A stretch of 34,261 bases of DNA from a virus. Positions 7,481 through 14,264 of this stretch are shown in pieces (position 1 is the first letter of the stretch; each line of letters starts with the position of its first letter). The translations under genes and the position numbers were made by a program. Location: positions 1 through 34,261 of the IMG/VR virus record IMGVR_UViG_3300028779_000105. One strand, written 5' to 3'. Under the pieces are notes generated by a model. The model saw only the letters and a list, made by a program, of their open reading frames with translations, did not search any database and was not told where the DNA came from.

Positions 7481-8548
7481 ATGGCATCAACATCCGGACC
7501 TTTTGGGTTCGTACAGTACTACGAGTCGGTAAACGAGCCCGTAGTTAAGTACATTCTTGACAGTTTCATTGAGGCCGAAGCACTCTTCACGTACTTCCCG
7601 ATGATAACGGAAGGCACGAAGAAGAAGCTCGGTAAGCGCATCATCGGGCTTCTGCCAGCTCCTACATGGCTACCGCTCGGCGTGGAACCGCCTACCCCGT
7701 TCGTTCAGGATTTCCAGGACTACGAGGAAGAGTGTTTTTACATCTCCGACAACTTCGACATGGACTATCGTTTCAAGAACGATAAGAACTATGTCATGGC
7801 CGACGTGACCGAGAAGCAGATTGAGGCTTATATCAAGGGGCGAGCATTCGACCTGAACTATAAGCTGATAAACAACGACCACGTTAATGGTAACGCGCAG
7901 TCGTTCGTCGGCATCAAGTGGCGTTTGGAGAACAGCACGGTCTACGGCAACAACGCCGGTGTCTCGTTCCAGGCGTCCACGAACCTCGCAACGGCTAACC
8001 TGTCGGTGTCTAACAACATCAAATTGCAGCGCGATATTGACCAGATGCTCGACCGGATGGGTTGTGGCAACGGCGATGGCGTCGTTGCGATGATGTCTCC
8101 GCAGGTCAAGCGTCAGATCGACGCCGTTGTGCGAACGTCGGCCACTTCGGGCGGCTTCGAGATCACCAAAGACGCTTTCGGGCGTACCGTGACCAAGTAC
8201 AAGGGCGTTACGTTCGTTTCCGTGGGATACCAGGCACCGACTTCGACCGGATTGCAAACCAGTCCGATCATAGCCGACAACCAGGACATCAACGGATACG
8301 ACACCTACGATGTAGGCAACTACAACGCGACTGGTGCGGTCTACTCCACGATATTCTTCGTGTGGGGCGGCGAAGAGAAGTTCGCCATGTGGCAGGACAT
8401 GGACCCGGTGATGCTCAAGGAAACGCGAATCTCCGGTTTGCGCAAGGGGCGGATACAGTTCGATATGTCACAGGGCATATGGAACCCGAACACCAGGGCG
8501 CTCGGACGCATCTACGGCATCGCTACGGACGGGCCTACCTACTCCTAA
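7481..8548 (+). CDS. Major capsid protein, HK97-fold (putative)
   Basis: The protein would form the icosahedral shell. At 355 residues it is in the normal range, and it lies after the scaffold in the usual portal-scaffold-capsid order. The sequence shows an N-arm, an extended charged loop (DYEEECFYISDNFDMDY near residues 80-96), a spine-helix-like region with Asp/Arg-rich residues around 185-195 (QRDIDQMLDRMG), a peripheral part with MSPQVKRQIDAVV near 207, and a C-terminal stretch giving residues such as VMLKETRISGL and a short basic strand. These are typical of the capsid superfamily that keeps the HK97 fold despite low identity. Start set by GAAAGG upstream. No protease gene lies next to it, so cleavage during maturation is unlikely to be phage-encoded here. 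Confidence 0.82.
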   Translation: MASTSGPFGFVQYYESVNEPVVKYILDSFIEAEALFTYFPMITEGTKKKLGKRIIGLLPAPTWLPLGVEPPTPFVQDFQDYEEECFYISDNFDMDYRFKNDKNYVMADVTEKQIEAYIKGRAFDLNYKLINNDHVNGNAQSFVGIKWRLENSTVYGNNAGVSFQASTNLATANLSVSNNIKLQRDIDQMLDRMGCGNGDGVVAMMSPQVKRQIDAVVRTSATSGGFEITKDAFGRTVTKYKGVTFVSVGYQAPTSTGLQTSPIIADNQDINGYDTYDVGNYNATGAVYSTIFFVWGGEEKFAMWQDMDPVMLKETRISGLRKGRIQFDMSQGIWNPNTRALGRIYGIATDGPTYS

Positions 8549-8556
8549 GCACGGTT

Positions 8557-8580
8557 GAAGCCCCTGTAACAAGGGGCTTC
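8557..8580 (+). terminator. 9-bp hairpin between the capsid gene and the next head gene
   Basis: GAAGCCCCT (8557-8565) and AGGGGCTTC (8572-8580) pair perfectly around a six-base loop. No T-run follows; instead the Shine-Dalgarno GGAAGG (8581-8586) of the next gene comes immediately after. It may act as a partial terminator after the capsid gene, or as an RNA-processing or stabilising structure that sets the relative amounts of the head proteins. Confidence 0.55.
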
Positions 8581-8596
8581 GGAAGGAAACTCTCTC

Positions 8597-9076
8597 ATGA
8601 GCTTTGAGGCAACTACATACTTCATCGCGCCTGGAACCGTGATTGCCGGGAACGGCAACTCGGGAACTGCGCCGGCGACAACCGTCATAACGAACGGCGT
8701 TGTGGTGACACCTGCGGGCGTTGTCGACTTCGGGTTCGGTACCCCGGAGCGCGGCGTAAACGTTGGCATCGTAACGACCCAGGTTAACGGCGATGCGAAC
8801 GTTCTATTCAAGACGCAGACGACCGATGACCTCGTTACGTGGTTCGACAACGCCATTGACGAGCAAGGCCCGGTTAATGCAACCGGCCAGCGCAACATCC
8901 ACTGTTCCAGCAGGCGGCGCTATATGCGTCTCGCATGGCTGATACAGGCGAACGACCCCGGCGAAGGCAGCTCGAACAACAGTTCCAGCAGCGGCCAGTC
9001 GTTCAACAGCTCTTCGAGCGGCGGTGGGAACTACATCACGGCCTACGCGGCCCTGACGATAGCTGCTACTGGCTAA
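8597..9076 (+). CDS. Head or decoration-like protein with Ser-rich segment, 159 residues
   Basis: A beta-rich protein of unknown family. Residues ~43-114 match the protein encoded next (9143-10396): both have D-[FL]-GFGTP, then FKTQT or FTVQT, then WFDNA, and end in RYMR[LM]SW-like residues. Residues 125-145 are a Ser/Asn/Gly-rich low-complexity stretch (runs of four Ser twice), followed by a short hydrophobic C-terminus. The position directly after the capsid gene and the beta-sandwich look suggest a capsid decoration or head-fibre base protein (inference). GGAAGG lies at a normal distance. The Ser-rich stretch is a possible glycan acceptor, given the glycosyltransferase genes downstream. 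Confidence 0.68.
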   Translation: MSFEATTYFIAPGTVIAGNGNSGTAPATTVITNGVVVTPAGVVDFGFGTPERGVNVGIVTTQVNGDANVLFKTQTTDDLVTWFDNAIDEQGPVNATGQRNIHCSSRRRYMRLAWLIQANDPGEGSSNNSSSSGQSFNSSSSGGGNYITAYAALTIAATG

Positions 9077-9093
9077 CCGCTACGAACCATCTT

Positions 9094-9128
9094 CCGCCTG
9101 CGGGTTCCTTGTCCTTTCACGCAGGCGG
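9094..9128 (+). promoter_or_regulatory. Hairpin touching the ribosome binding site of the 9143 gene
   Basis: CCGCCTGCG (9094-9102) pairs perfectly with CGCAGGCGG (9120-9128), with a 17-base loop containing CCTTTCACG. The 3' arm runs into GGGAGG (9127-9132), the Shine-Dalgarno for the ATG at 9143, so part of the ribosome site is covered. Same architecture as the leaders at 7452 and 8557. Confidence 0.5.
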
Positions 9129-9142
9129 GAGGATTTTTCACA

Positions 9143-10396
9143 ATGGGTTTTCCAACCGCAACCGTAGACGGCACGAATAACCAAGCTATCTCGTGGTTCT
9201 CCGGCGCGGTTCCCATAGACCCAGGAGTCGAGGTCCAGGTCAACGCGCAAGGCTTTTCGGCCAACCCCGTTGACCTGGGGTTCGGCACTCCTTTGCGGTC
9301 GGTCAACGTCTCCGTTACCGTGACCGCGCTAAACGGCGCATCATCGGTTGTGTTTACGGTACAGACCAGCCCGGACGGTGTGCAGTGGTTCGACAACGCA
9401 ACGCACGACAGCGGCCCCGTAACCGGCCCAACCGAAGTTTACATACATTTTATGACGCGCAACCGCTATATGCGGATGTCGTGGACGGGTTCGGATAACC
9501 CGGACAACAACAACCCCGCCGATTACCCGGCAGGCACGTACAAACTACTGTACTTAGCCGGGGCGTATAACGCAAATTACGGGGCCACGAATAATTGGGT
9601 GATCGGCACCAATATAACCAATACGGCATCGACGCCTGCCGCGAGCAACCCGTTGACGACGGCTCCTGGCAACGAGGGTAATATCGGCGGAGTGATCGGT
9701 TCGTTCACGGCTCCTAAGACCACAGAGGCGGCGGCTGAAGCGTATTGGCAGGGGTATACGCAGGAGTTCCAGCACGCCGGTGGTCCTATAGGGCTGTACG
9801 GGTCTAACTGGAACCAAGGGCAAGCGGTACCTAGCTTGCCTGCAACGACCGTTGGGAGCAACGATAACCAGAACCCGGCCGCTCCGGGCGACCAGCCTCC
9901 CGACTTTCAGGACGGCGCATTCACAGGGCTAACGCCGGTGTGGATGCACAACCAACCTGGCTATAACCTGCTTGCCTGCGTGTCTACTGCGGCGGCTATT
10001 GGGGCGGTGACGCCGAATGTCTGGAAGGTGGGTTTGCAGTGGGACGATTACGGTGCTGACACGTTCGACACCGGCGTTTTGCTGATTGCGGGAACCACGA
10101 CCCCGATACCTACGGGCCAACCTTTACAGTCAGACCAGACGGAGATTATCGAGCTTAAGGCAAACGGGTTCCTTCCGGACGGAACCTACCGCGAGTACAC
10201 GTTGTCAACGCCGGTTGCCTGTAATTACATAATGCTCTACAGGTACTTCGACACGCATCCGCTGAACGTGCAGGTACAGCTCATAACGTGGTTCATCCTG
10301 CCGAGTGTGAACAACTCAACGCCGCTGACGTGGCAACTTGAGAGCGAATCGAACGTCTCGTTTATATGGCAATTCAAGGTTGCCAACGTAGGGTAA
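9143..10396 (+). CDS. Head-fibre or decoration-like protein, 417 residues
   Basis: The N-terminal ~120 residues are a paralogue of the preceding 159-residue protein, so the pair arose by tandem duplication. The remaining ~300 residues are different: a long Asn/Thr/Pro/Gly-rich beta segment, an aromatic stretch around residues 195-240 (WQGYTQEFQHAGG), and a C-terminal beta-sandwich-like region with regularly spaced Trp residues (VWKVGLQWDDYG, near 293). No signal peptide or membrane segment. I read it as an elongated exterior head protein anchored to the capsid through the shared domain (inference). The stop at 10396 is followed four bases later by the DUF5672-type gene. Confidence 0.65.
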   Translation: MGFPTATVDGTNNQAISWFSGAVPIDPGVEVQVNAQGFSANPVDLGFGTPLRSVNVSVTVTALNGASSVVFTVQTSPDGVQWFDNATHDSGPVTGPTEVYIHFMTRNRYMRMSWTGSDNPDNNNPADYPAGTYKLLYLAGAYNANYGATNNWVIGTNITNTASTPAASNPLTTAPGNEGNIGGVIGSFTAPKTTEAAAEAYWQGYTQEFQHAGGPIGLYGSNWNQGQAVPSLPATTVGSNDNQNPAAPGDQPPDFQDGAFTGLTPVWMHNQPGYNLLACVSTAAAIGAVTPNVWKVGLQWDDYGADTFDTGVLLIAGTTTPIPTGQPLQSDQTEIIELKANGFLPDGTYREYTLSTPVACNYIMLYRYFDTHPLNVQVQLITWFILPSVNNSTPLTWQLESESNVSFIWQFKVANVG

Positions 10397-10399
10397 CTT

Positions 10400-11035
10400 A
10401 TGCTTGACCTTTCCACGGTGACTCTGTGTGCGATTGCTACCCGTGACCACGAGGCGGCGGCTTACGCATTCCGCAAGTCGCAGGACGGCGTTGCCTACCG
10501 CAACGAGGTAGTGTTTAGCGATAAGCCTGAACTGTTCGTTGGGCCGAACCTGGCGAAAGTGCGTATCCCTCCCTTTGCCGAGTACCCGGACGTTTGTATA
10601 TGGTGGGTGACGCGGTTTGCCGATTTGGTTCTTCCGCTGATCGGCACGCATTGCCTACAAACCAACTGGGACGGGTTTGTACTCAACCCCGGCGCATGGC
10701 GTGAGGACTTCCTTCAATGGGACTTCATCGGCTCGCCCATGCACGGACACACAACGGGCAACAACGGTTTTTGCTTGTGCTCGCGTCGGTTCTACGAAGC
10801 CATGAAGGGGCTTAACGTGGCCCCAAACGCGCAGTCGTGCTTCCCTAGCGATCAGAAGGTTTGCATACAGTACCGCGCTCATATGGAAGCACAGGGCGTT
10901 CGGTTTGCTCCGGTGGAAGTGGCGCGTCAGTTCGCTAGAGAAAACGACCCGCCTTACGGCACGGAGAGCTTCGGAGGTCACGGTAAGCTGTTCGTCGCCA
11001 ACGTAGTGCAGCAGAACCGGTACATCCTGCATTAA
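10400..11035 (+). CDS. DUF5672-type glycosyltransferase-like protein, 211 residues
   Basis: The central part carries the hallmarks I associate with DUF5672: a hydrophobic strand then QTNWDGFVLNP (about residues 87-97), W-x-x-x-F-x-x-WDFIGSP (102-114), then a Gly-Asn-Asn-Gly-Phe turn and a CSRRFYEAM helix. This fold is related to GT-A glycosyltransferases; the Asp in DGF and the aromatic WDFIG block are the conserved features. The usual acceptor is unknown. It is the first of three sugar-transfer-like genes in the virion region, so a virion protein is a plausible acceptor (inference). AGGG in the preceding gene's stop region serves as ribosome site. Confidence 0.7.
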   Translation: MLDLSTVTLCAIATRDHEAAAYAFRKSQDGVAYRNEVVFSDKPELFVGPNLAKVRIPPFAEYPDVCIWWVTRFADLVLPLIGTHCLQTNWDGFVLNPGAWREDFLQWDFIGSPMHGHTTGNNGFCLCSRRFYEAMKGLNVAPNAQSCFPSDQKVCIQYRAHMEAQGVRFAPVEVARQFARENDPPYGTESFGGHGKLFVANVVQQNRYILH

Positions 11036-11040
11036 CAGCA

Positions 11041-11071
11041 AAGCCCCTCGCCTTGTGAGACGAGGGGCCTT
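11041..11071 (+). terminator. Hairpin after the DUF5672-type gene
   Basis: GCCCCTCG (11043-11050) pairs with CGAGGGGC (11061-11068) around a ten-base loop. There is no T-run. It precedes the strong Shine-Dalgarno at 11075-11085, repeating the hairpin-then-ribosome-site layout seen at 7452, 8557 and 9094. Terminator, attenuator or processing site are all possible. Confidence 0.5.
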
Positions 11072-11074
11072 GCC

Positions 11075-11150
11075 GGAGGTGGAGGACCTAATGAACGCTA
11101 AGATTGTACCATGTAAAGGACAAAAATCACAGTCAGATACCGCTCCCTAA
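11075..11150 (+). pseudogene. Orphan start region (Shine-Dalgarno plus 19-codon frame), probably the detached 5' end of the following glycosyltransferase gene
   Basis: GGAGG occurs twice (11075-11079, 11081-11085) and is followed at ideal spacing by ATG at 11091. The frame then reads only 19 codons, starting Met-Asn-Ala-Lys-Ile-Val-Pro, and stops at a TAA (11148-11150) inside the right-end hairpin of the tnpB element. The next glycosyltransferase gene, on the far side of the element, has no ribosome site and begins Met-Ser-Lys-Ile-Val. The simplest reading is that the element landed in the 5' end or leader of that gene. A separate short leader peptide is the alternative. A second AAAGGA lies at 11115-11120. 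Confidence 0.45.
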
Positions 11151-11300
11151 AGGAAGCGGCTTGTCCCTAGACCGATAGCGGTTGCACTTGGCAATCGCGT
11201 GTCTGAGACGATAGGCTTTCTGACGGAAGCCCGTCGGAAGGTGAAGACCAACCGACAAGGTGTTTATCACGGATATTGAGCGCGGCATTAATGTCAGCAT
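11140..11300 (-). ncRNA. Likely omega-RNA (reRNA) region at the 3' end of tnpB
   Basis: TnpB proteins use a guide RNA made from the 3' end of their own gene and the right end of the element. Here the minus strand, right after the tnpB stop, reads AAGCCGCTTCC-TTTAG-GGAGCGG-TAT, a stem-loop (11140-11159) of the form typical for such right ends (AAGCC...TTTA...GGTA). The variable guide would begin just past it, reading toward lower coordinates (about 11138 to 11118). The 5' limit is not visible and the boundary at 11300 is only nominal. Confidence 0.42.
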
Positions 11301-12327
11301 TAGCACGATGACCACACGAACGACAGACAAAACGAGATTGAGAAGGACGGTTGCCTCGGTAGACGTGTCCGCAAACGGCACACCTCTGCGAAGTATGACG
11401 TGGATCGACGCCAACAACGCGGCAACCCTTCTCCTCGGCCTTGTATTCGATGAAACCGGCAAGTTGAGCGAACGACCACGAGTGCAGACGCCGCTTGGCT
11501 TCTCCCCGCGTGGCCTTCACCCGCTGCCGAATGTTCGTCAGGTTTTCCACAACGATGGTAGTTCCCGCCGTGATGCCGTGCAGTATAGATTTGCTCAATA
11601 CGTGGTCGCAATCGCGTCGGAATCGCTGTTCGCGTCCCGCGAGGCGGCGAAGGTGCTTTTTGGCGGACTTCGAGCCGTTCGATTGAAGTTTCCTTTTGAG
11701 GCGGAAACGCCTTTTGCTGACTTCGCGCCAGCATTTCTTGCCGTGCAGACGCCCGTCGGAAGTGACGGCAGGGCGTGTCACGCCCAGGTCAACGCCGAGG
11801 GCCGTACCATTGTCTGCGAAAGTCACATCGTCAAGTTTCAGAACGACGTGCAGGGTGAAGCGACCCTTACGGTACATCAGGTCGGCAGTGGCAACGCGAT
11901 TGCCGACAAGTGCCATAGCGTAGGCAGGAACCGCAAAGGCTACCTTTTGACGCCCTGCGACAGTGGCAAGGTTGGCAAGTCCTGTCCGCCAGTCCACCGA
12001 GAACGAGTTGCAGTTGTAACGGGGTGGGCAGAGCGTGGACTTAGGACAGCCAACTTTGCGCCCTTTCTTGTCCAATGCGATTGCCGACTTGACGGCTTCC
12101 GATGCCTTCTGCCGCGCCTGAACGTGCAGGTCAGAAACAAGTTTCGGGCAGAGTGCTTTGCAGTCTCGGTAAGTAAGTTTGTGAAGGGTGTAGGCGTTCC
12201 CTTGTTTAAGTCGCCAGCCTTCAGCACAGACAAGATTGAACGACTGCGTAAATTGACGCATCGTTTCCAACAGGCTTTCGGCCTGTTCCGGTGTGGGTTT
12301 CAGGGGCAATCGCACCGTTCTGTCCAT
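11167..12327 (-). CDS. tnpB: TnpB, RNA-guided RuvC-like DNA endonuclease
   Basis: TnpB cuts double-stranded DNA next to a short target-adjacent motif, directed by an RNA from its own element; it is the ancestor of Cas12. From the ATG at 12327 the protein has 386 residues, a normal size. The N-terminal helix-turn-helix-like start reads RLPLKPTPEQ. The three RuvC acidic residues are present: Asp180 in LGVDLGVTRPAV, Glu261 in IVVENLTNI, Asp345 in HRANADINAALNI. The zinc ribbon has four Cys (316, 319, 335, 338; CAVCG and CRSCG). A longer reading to 12414 runs into the left end, so I chose the ATG that gives the family-typical beginning. Codon use and orientation differ from its neighbours, as expected of an insertion. 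Confidence 0.9.
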   Translation of the reverse strand: MDRTVRLPLKPTPEQAESLLETMRQFTQSFNLVCAEGWRLKQGNAYTLHKLTYRDCKALCPKLVSDLHVQARQKASEAVKSAIALDKKGRKVGCPKSTLCPPRYNCNSFSVDWRTGLANLATVAGRQKVAFAVPAYAMALVGNRVATADLMYRKGRFTLHVVLKLDDVTFADNGTALGVDLGVTRPAVTSDGRLHGKKCWREVSKRRFRLKRKLQSNGSKSAKKHLRRLAGREQRFRRDCDHVLSKSILHGITAGTTIVVENLTNIRQRVKATRGEAKRRLHSWSFAQLAGFIEYKAEEKGCRVVGVDPRHTSQRCAVCGHVYRGNRPSQSRFVCRSCGHRANADINAALNIRDKHLVGWSSPSDGLPSESLSSQTRDCQVQPLSV

Positions 12328-12333
12328 GCCTCT

Positions 12334-12363
12334 ATTATGCCATATGTTTGCACGTTTTTGCAA
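12334..12363 (-). promoter_or_regulatory. Putative tnpB promoter, possibly giving a leaderless transcript
   Basis: On the minus strand TTGCAA (12358-12363) and CATAAT (12334-12339) are 18 bases apart, a good sigma-70-like match. The CATAAT ends only six bases before the tnpB ATG at 12327, so transcription would start at or next to the start codon. By inspection only. Confidence 0.33.
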
Positions 12364-12419
12364 GCATAATTCTAAACGAAAGGTGGGGATACGCCTTCGG
12401 CAGACAGGAAGCAATTCCC

Positions 12420-12440
12420 CTGTCGGCTAAAGCCGAACAG
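12420..12440 (-). repeat. Left-end hairpin of the tnpB element
   Basis: CTG-T-CGGC (12420-12427) pairs with GCCG-AA-CAG (12432-12440) around a short A-rich loop, flanked by CCCC on both sides. A subterminal imperfect hairpin like this is characteristic of left ends in the IS200/IS605 superfamily, where the transposase binds. It lies about 18 bases before the ATG of the downstream glycosyltransferase-like gene. Confidence 0.5.
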
Positions 12441-12458
12441 TCCCCTTGCTTGCTTGAT

Positions 12459-13295
12459 ATGTCTAAGATCGTAATTCCTATCGATCGTCCGCTAAAGGTC
12501 GGTATCGCCATATGCACTCACGCGAGTATCCCCTACGTTCACCTTGGACTTGAAGCTCTCAAACGCAATGAGCCTGAAACGCCGGTGCTCATACATGACG
12601 ATAGCAGCACTAAGCAACTCGAACTCAGGCTCCTTGCGCAGTCGGAACGCTACGGCGCGTCGTTTGTGAGTACGGACTTTCGCAAGGTTCCCACGATAGG
12701 CGACATGAGCGGCTTTGCAGAAGCGCTTCGTTGGGGTGAAGATAATGCGCTTGACGTGGTGGTTAAGTGCTCACGTCGGTTCATCCTTAACCGGGCATGG
12801 TCAACGGGGCTTGCGGAGATATTTCAGAACTACCAGTATGCGACCGTGACCGGCGCTTGCGCGTGGTATGGGTTCGGGTTCAGGTCCGAGCTTGTCGCCA
12901 TGCACGTACCTTCTTACATTGCGTCGGGTGTCTACGCGCAGATGAAAGAGGCGGTTCGCATCAACCAGCGGGTAGACCCGTTGCCGGAAGCGTGGTATCA
13001 CCGCAAGGCGCGGGAAGTGCATCGGTTCGTTCATCCGTTAGACGTAAACGTTTCGCACTCGGATAACGCACACCATCCCGATTGCGACTTTGTTGTACGG
13101 CACGAAAACAGCTATCCACGGTCAAGCAGTAACGACGGGTACGCTCACTGGCCGCTCATGGGATTGCACAGGCACCAGCGCGTTCAGGGAACGGTTTGGC
13201 ACGACTCACACGCCGAAGGTGATTATTACCTGCTTGCAAAAGAGTTCGGTTTACCTTACGAATTGTCCGACTTCCACCATATACAGGGGGAATAG
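12459..13295 (+). CDS. Glycosyltransferase-like protein (GT-A type), 278 residues, 5' region displaced by tnpB element
   Basis: The N-terminal strand PLKVGIAICTHASIPYVHLG (residues 12-31) followed by a helix and VLIHDDSS (42-49) is the beginning of a GT-A/GT2-like nucleotide-sugar binding fold; the Asp-Asp pair fits the sugar-nucleotide site. A later His/Asp-rich C-terminal part (GTVWHDSHAEGDYYLLAKEFG, about 246-266, of which 20 or fewer residues are conserved in type) resembles the acceptor end. The specific sugar is unknown. The ATG at 12459 has no Shine-Dalgarno: CCCCTTGCTTGCTTGAT precedes it, derived in part from the element. The original ribosome site is probably at 11075-11085 on the other side of tnpB, so expression may be low or lost. 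Confidence 0.6.
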   Translation: MSKIVIPIDRPLKVGIAICTHASIPYVHLGLEALKRNEPETPVLIHDDSSTKQLELRLLAQSERYGASFVSTDFRKVPTIGDMSGFAEALRWGEDNALDVVVKCSRRFILNRAWSTGLAEIFQNYQYATVTGACAWYGFGFRSELVAMHVPSYIASGVYAQMKEAVRINQRVDPLPEAWYHRKAREVHRFVHPLDVNVSHSDNAHHPDCDFVVRHENSYPRSSSNDGYAHWPLMGLHRHQRVQGTVWHDSHAEGDYYLLAKEFGLPYELSDFHHIQGE

Positions 13296-13298
13296 ACA

Positions 13299-14264
13299 AT
13301 GGGCGAACCGCGTAAGATAAGGCTACTTCGCAAGCAATGCCCCGGTGACGTGACCGTATTCACGGCGGCTATCAAAGCGCTTCACATATCGCAACCGGGC
13401 GCGTTCCTTACCGACTATCATGGCTATCATCCGTCTCTCCTTGAGAACAACCCGTACATCACTCACCTTGAACCGTGGGAAGGGCAGGAAGTCGATACGG
13501 ATTACGGATACGCGTGCATGAGATCGGGCAGGCCGTTTCATTTCCTGTACGGCTATGTTGAGAACCTGTCAAAGCAACTCGGCGTACATATCGAACTAAG
13601 CGACTTCCGGGGCGACCTTTATCTATCCGATGCCGAGCGCGAGCTTTACCCCGGTCTGAAACCGCCGTACATCGTGATTAACGCGGGGTCGAAGGGCGAC
13701 ATTACCGCGAAACAATGGAGCAACCATCGCTTTCAACAGGTGGTAGACGCGCTTCGTGACCGCTTCCAAATCGTGCAGATAGGCGGGGCGTCCGATCACC
13801 ATGCGCCGCTTACGGGCGTGGTCAACCTGATAGGTCAAACGACCATCAGGCAGCTCATACAGATCGTTCACCGATCTTCCCTTGTGATAACCGGCAACTC
13901 GTTTGCCATGCACCTTGCGGCGGCTGTACCTGGCACGGAAACGAATCCGGACAGGCAAAAGATACGACCCTGCATCGTGCTTGCGGGACAGCGGGAACAG
14001 CGACAGTGGTTCCACTATCCGGGCCATACGGCGCTTGGCACCGAAGGGCGATTGCCCTGCACGTTCAGCACGGATGCGGACGCTTTGCCTATCGGTCCCG
14101 GCGAGGCGTGCTGGGTGAACAAGACCGTTCTGATACCCGGTGACAGAGACCGCAACATATGCAAGTCGGCTATCCAAGACGAAAAAGGCCAATGGCTCCC
14201 GCAATGCCTTCACAGGATAACGGCGCGGCACGTAATTGAGGCGGCAGAGGCGTATTTGACATGA
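13299..14264 (+). CDS. GT9-like glycosyltransferase (heptosyltransferase fold), 321 residues
   Basis: GT9 enzymes are GT-B fold transferases that include the lipopolysaccharide heptosyltransferases. Recognisable here: an N-terminal strand with Pro-Gly-Asp (KQCPGDVTVFTAAI, residues 12-25), the C-domain start PYIVINAGSKGDITAKQW (about 125-142), and the signature region LIGQTTIRQLIQIVHRSSLV then ITGNSFAMHLAAAV (about 181-215). Classical enzymes have Asp-Ser-Gly where this has Asn-Ser-Phe, so donor or acceptor use may differ. Size is near the family norm. GGGGG precedes the ATG, and the gene ends in an ATGA overlap with the adaptor gene, tying it to the virion operon. ADP-heptose use should not be assumed. 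Confidence 0.75.
   Translation: MGEPRKIRLLRKQCPGDVTVFTAAIKALHISQPGAFLTDYHGYHPSLLENNPYITHLEPWEGQEVDTDYGYACMRSGRPFHFLYGYVENLSKQLGVHIELSDFRGDLYLSDAERELYPGLKPPYIVINAGSKGDITAKQWSNHRFQQVVDALRDRFQIVQIGGASDHHAPLTGVVNLIGQTTIRQLIQIVHRSSLVITGNSFAMHLAAAVPGTETNPDRQKIRPCIVLAGQREQRQWFHYPGHTALGTEGRLPCTFSTDADALPIGPGEACWVNKTVLIPGDRDRNICKSAIQDEKGQWLPQCLHRITARHVIEAAEAYLT

Larger units (their letters stand above)
11139..12445 (-). mobile_element. tnpB-only element of the IS200/IS605 superfamily (IS1341-like)
   Basis: A single tnpB gene on the minus strand is flanked by subterminal hairpins: near the right end at 11140-11159 and near the left end at 12420-12440. No tnpA transposase lies beside it, so it would rely on a TnpA supplied by the host or another element. 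The superfamily makes no target duplications and has no terminal inverted repeats, so I cannot fix the exact ends; both may be off by 5-15 bases. It is the only convincing minus-strand gene of any size in the window and separates two glycosyltransferase-like genes. All catalytic residues are present, so it looks intact and recent. Confidence 0.7.

Noticed and set aside
11041-11071. tRNA or other structured RNA gene
   Set aside because: Only one stem; no cloverleaf arms or anticodon. I found no tRNA by eye anywhere in the window.
11260-12369. 369-residue + strand frame opposite tnpB
   Set aside because: Complete mirror of a well-supported tnpB with catalytic and zinc residues; no ribosome site or motif of its own.
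12459-14264. Host lipopolysaccharide biosynthesis island
   Set aside because: The genes are coupled to virion genes on both sides with no other sugar-pathway gene, so they belong to the phage operon.
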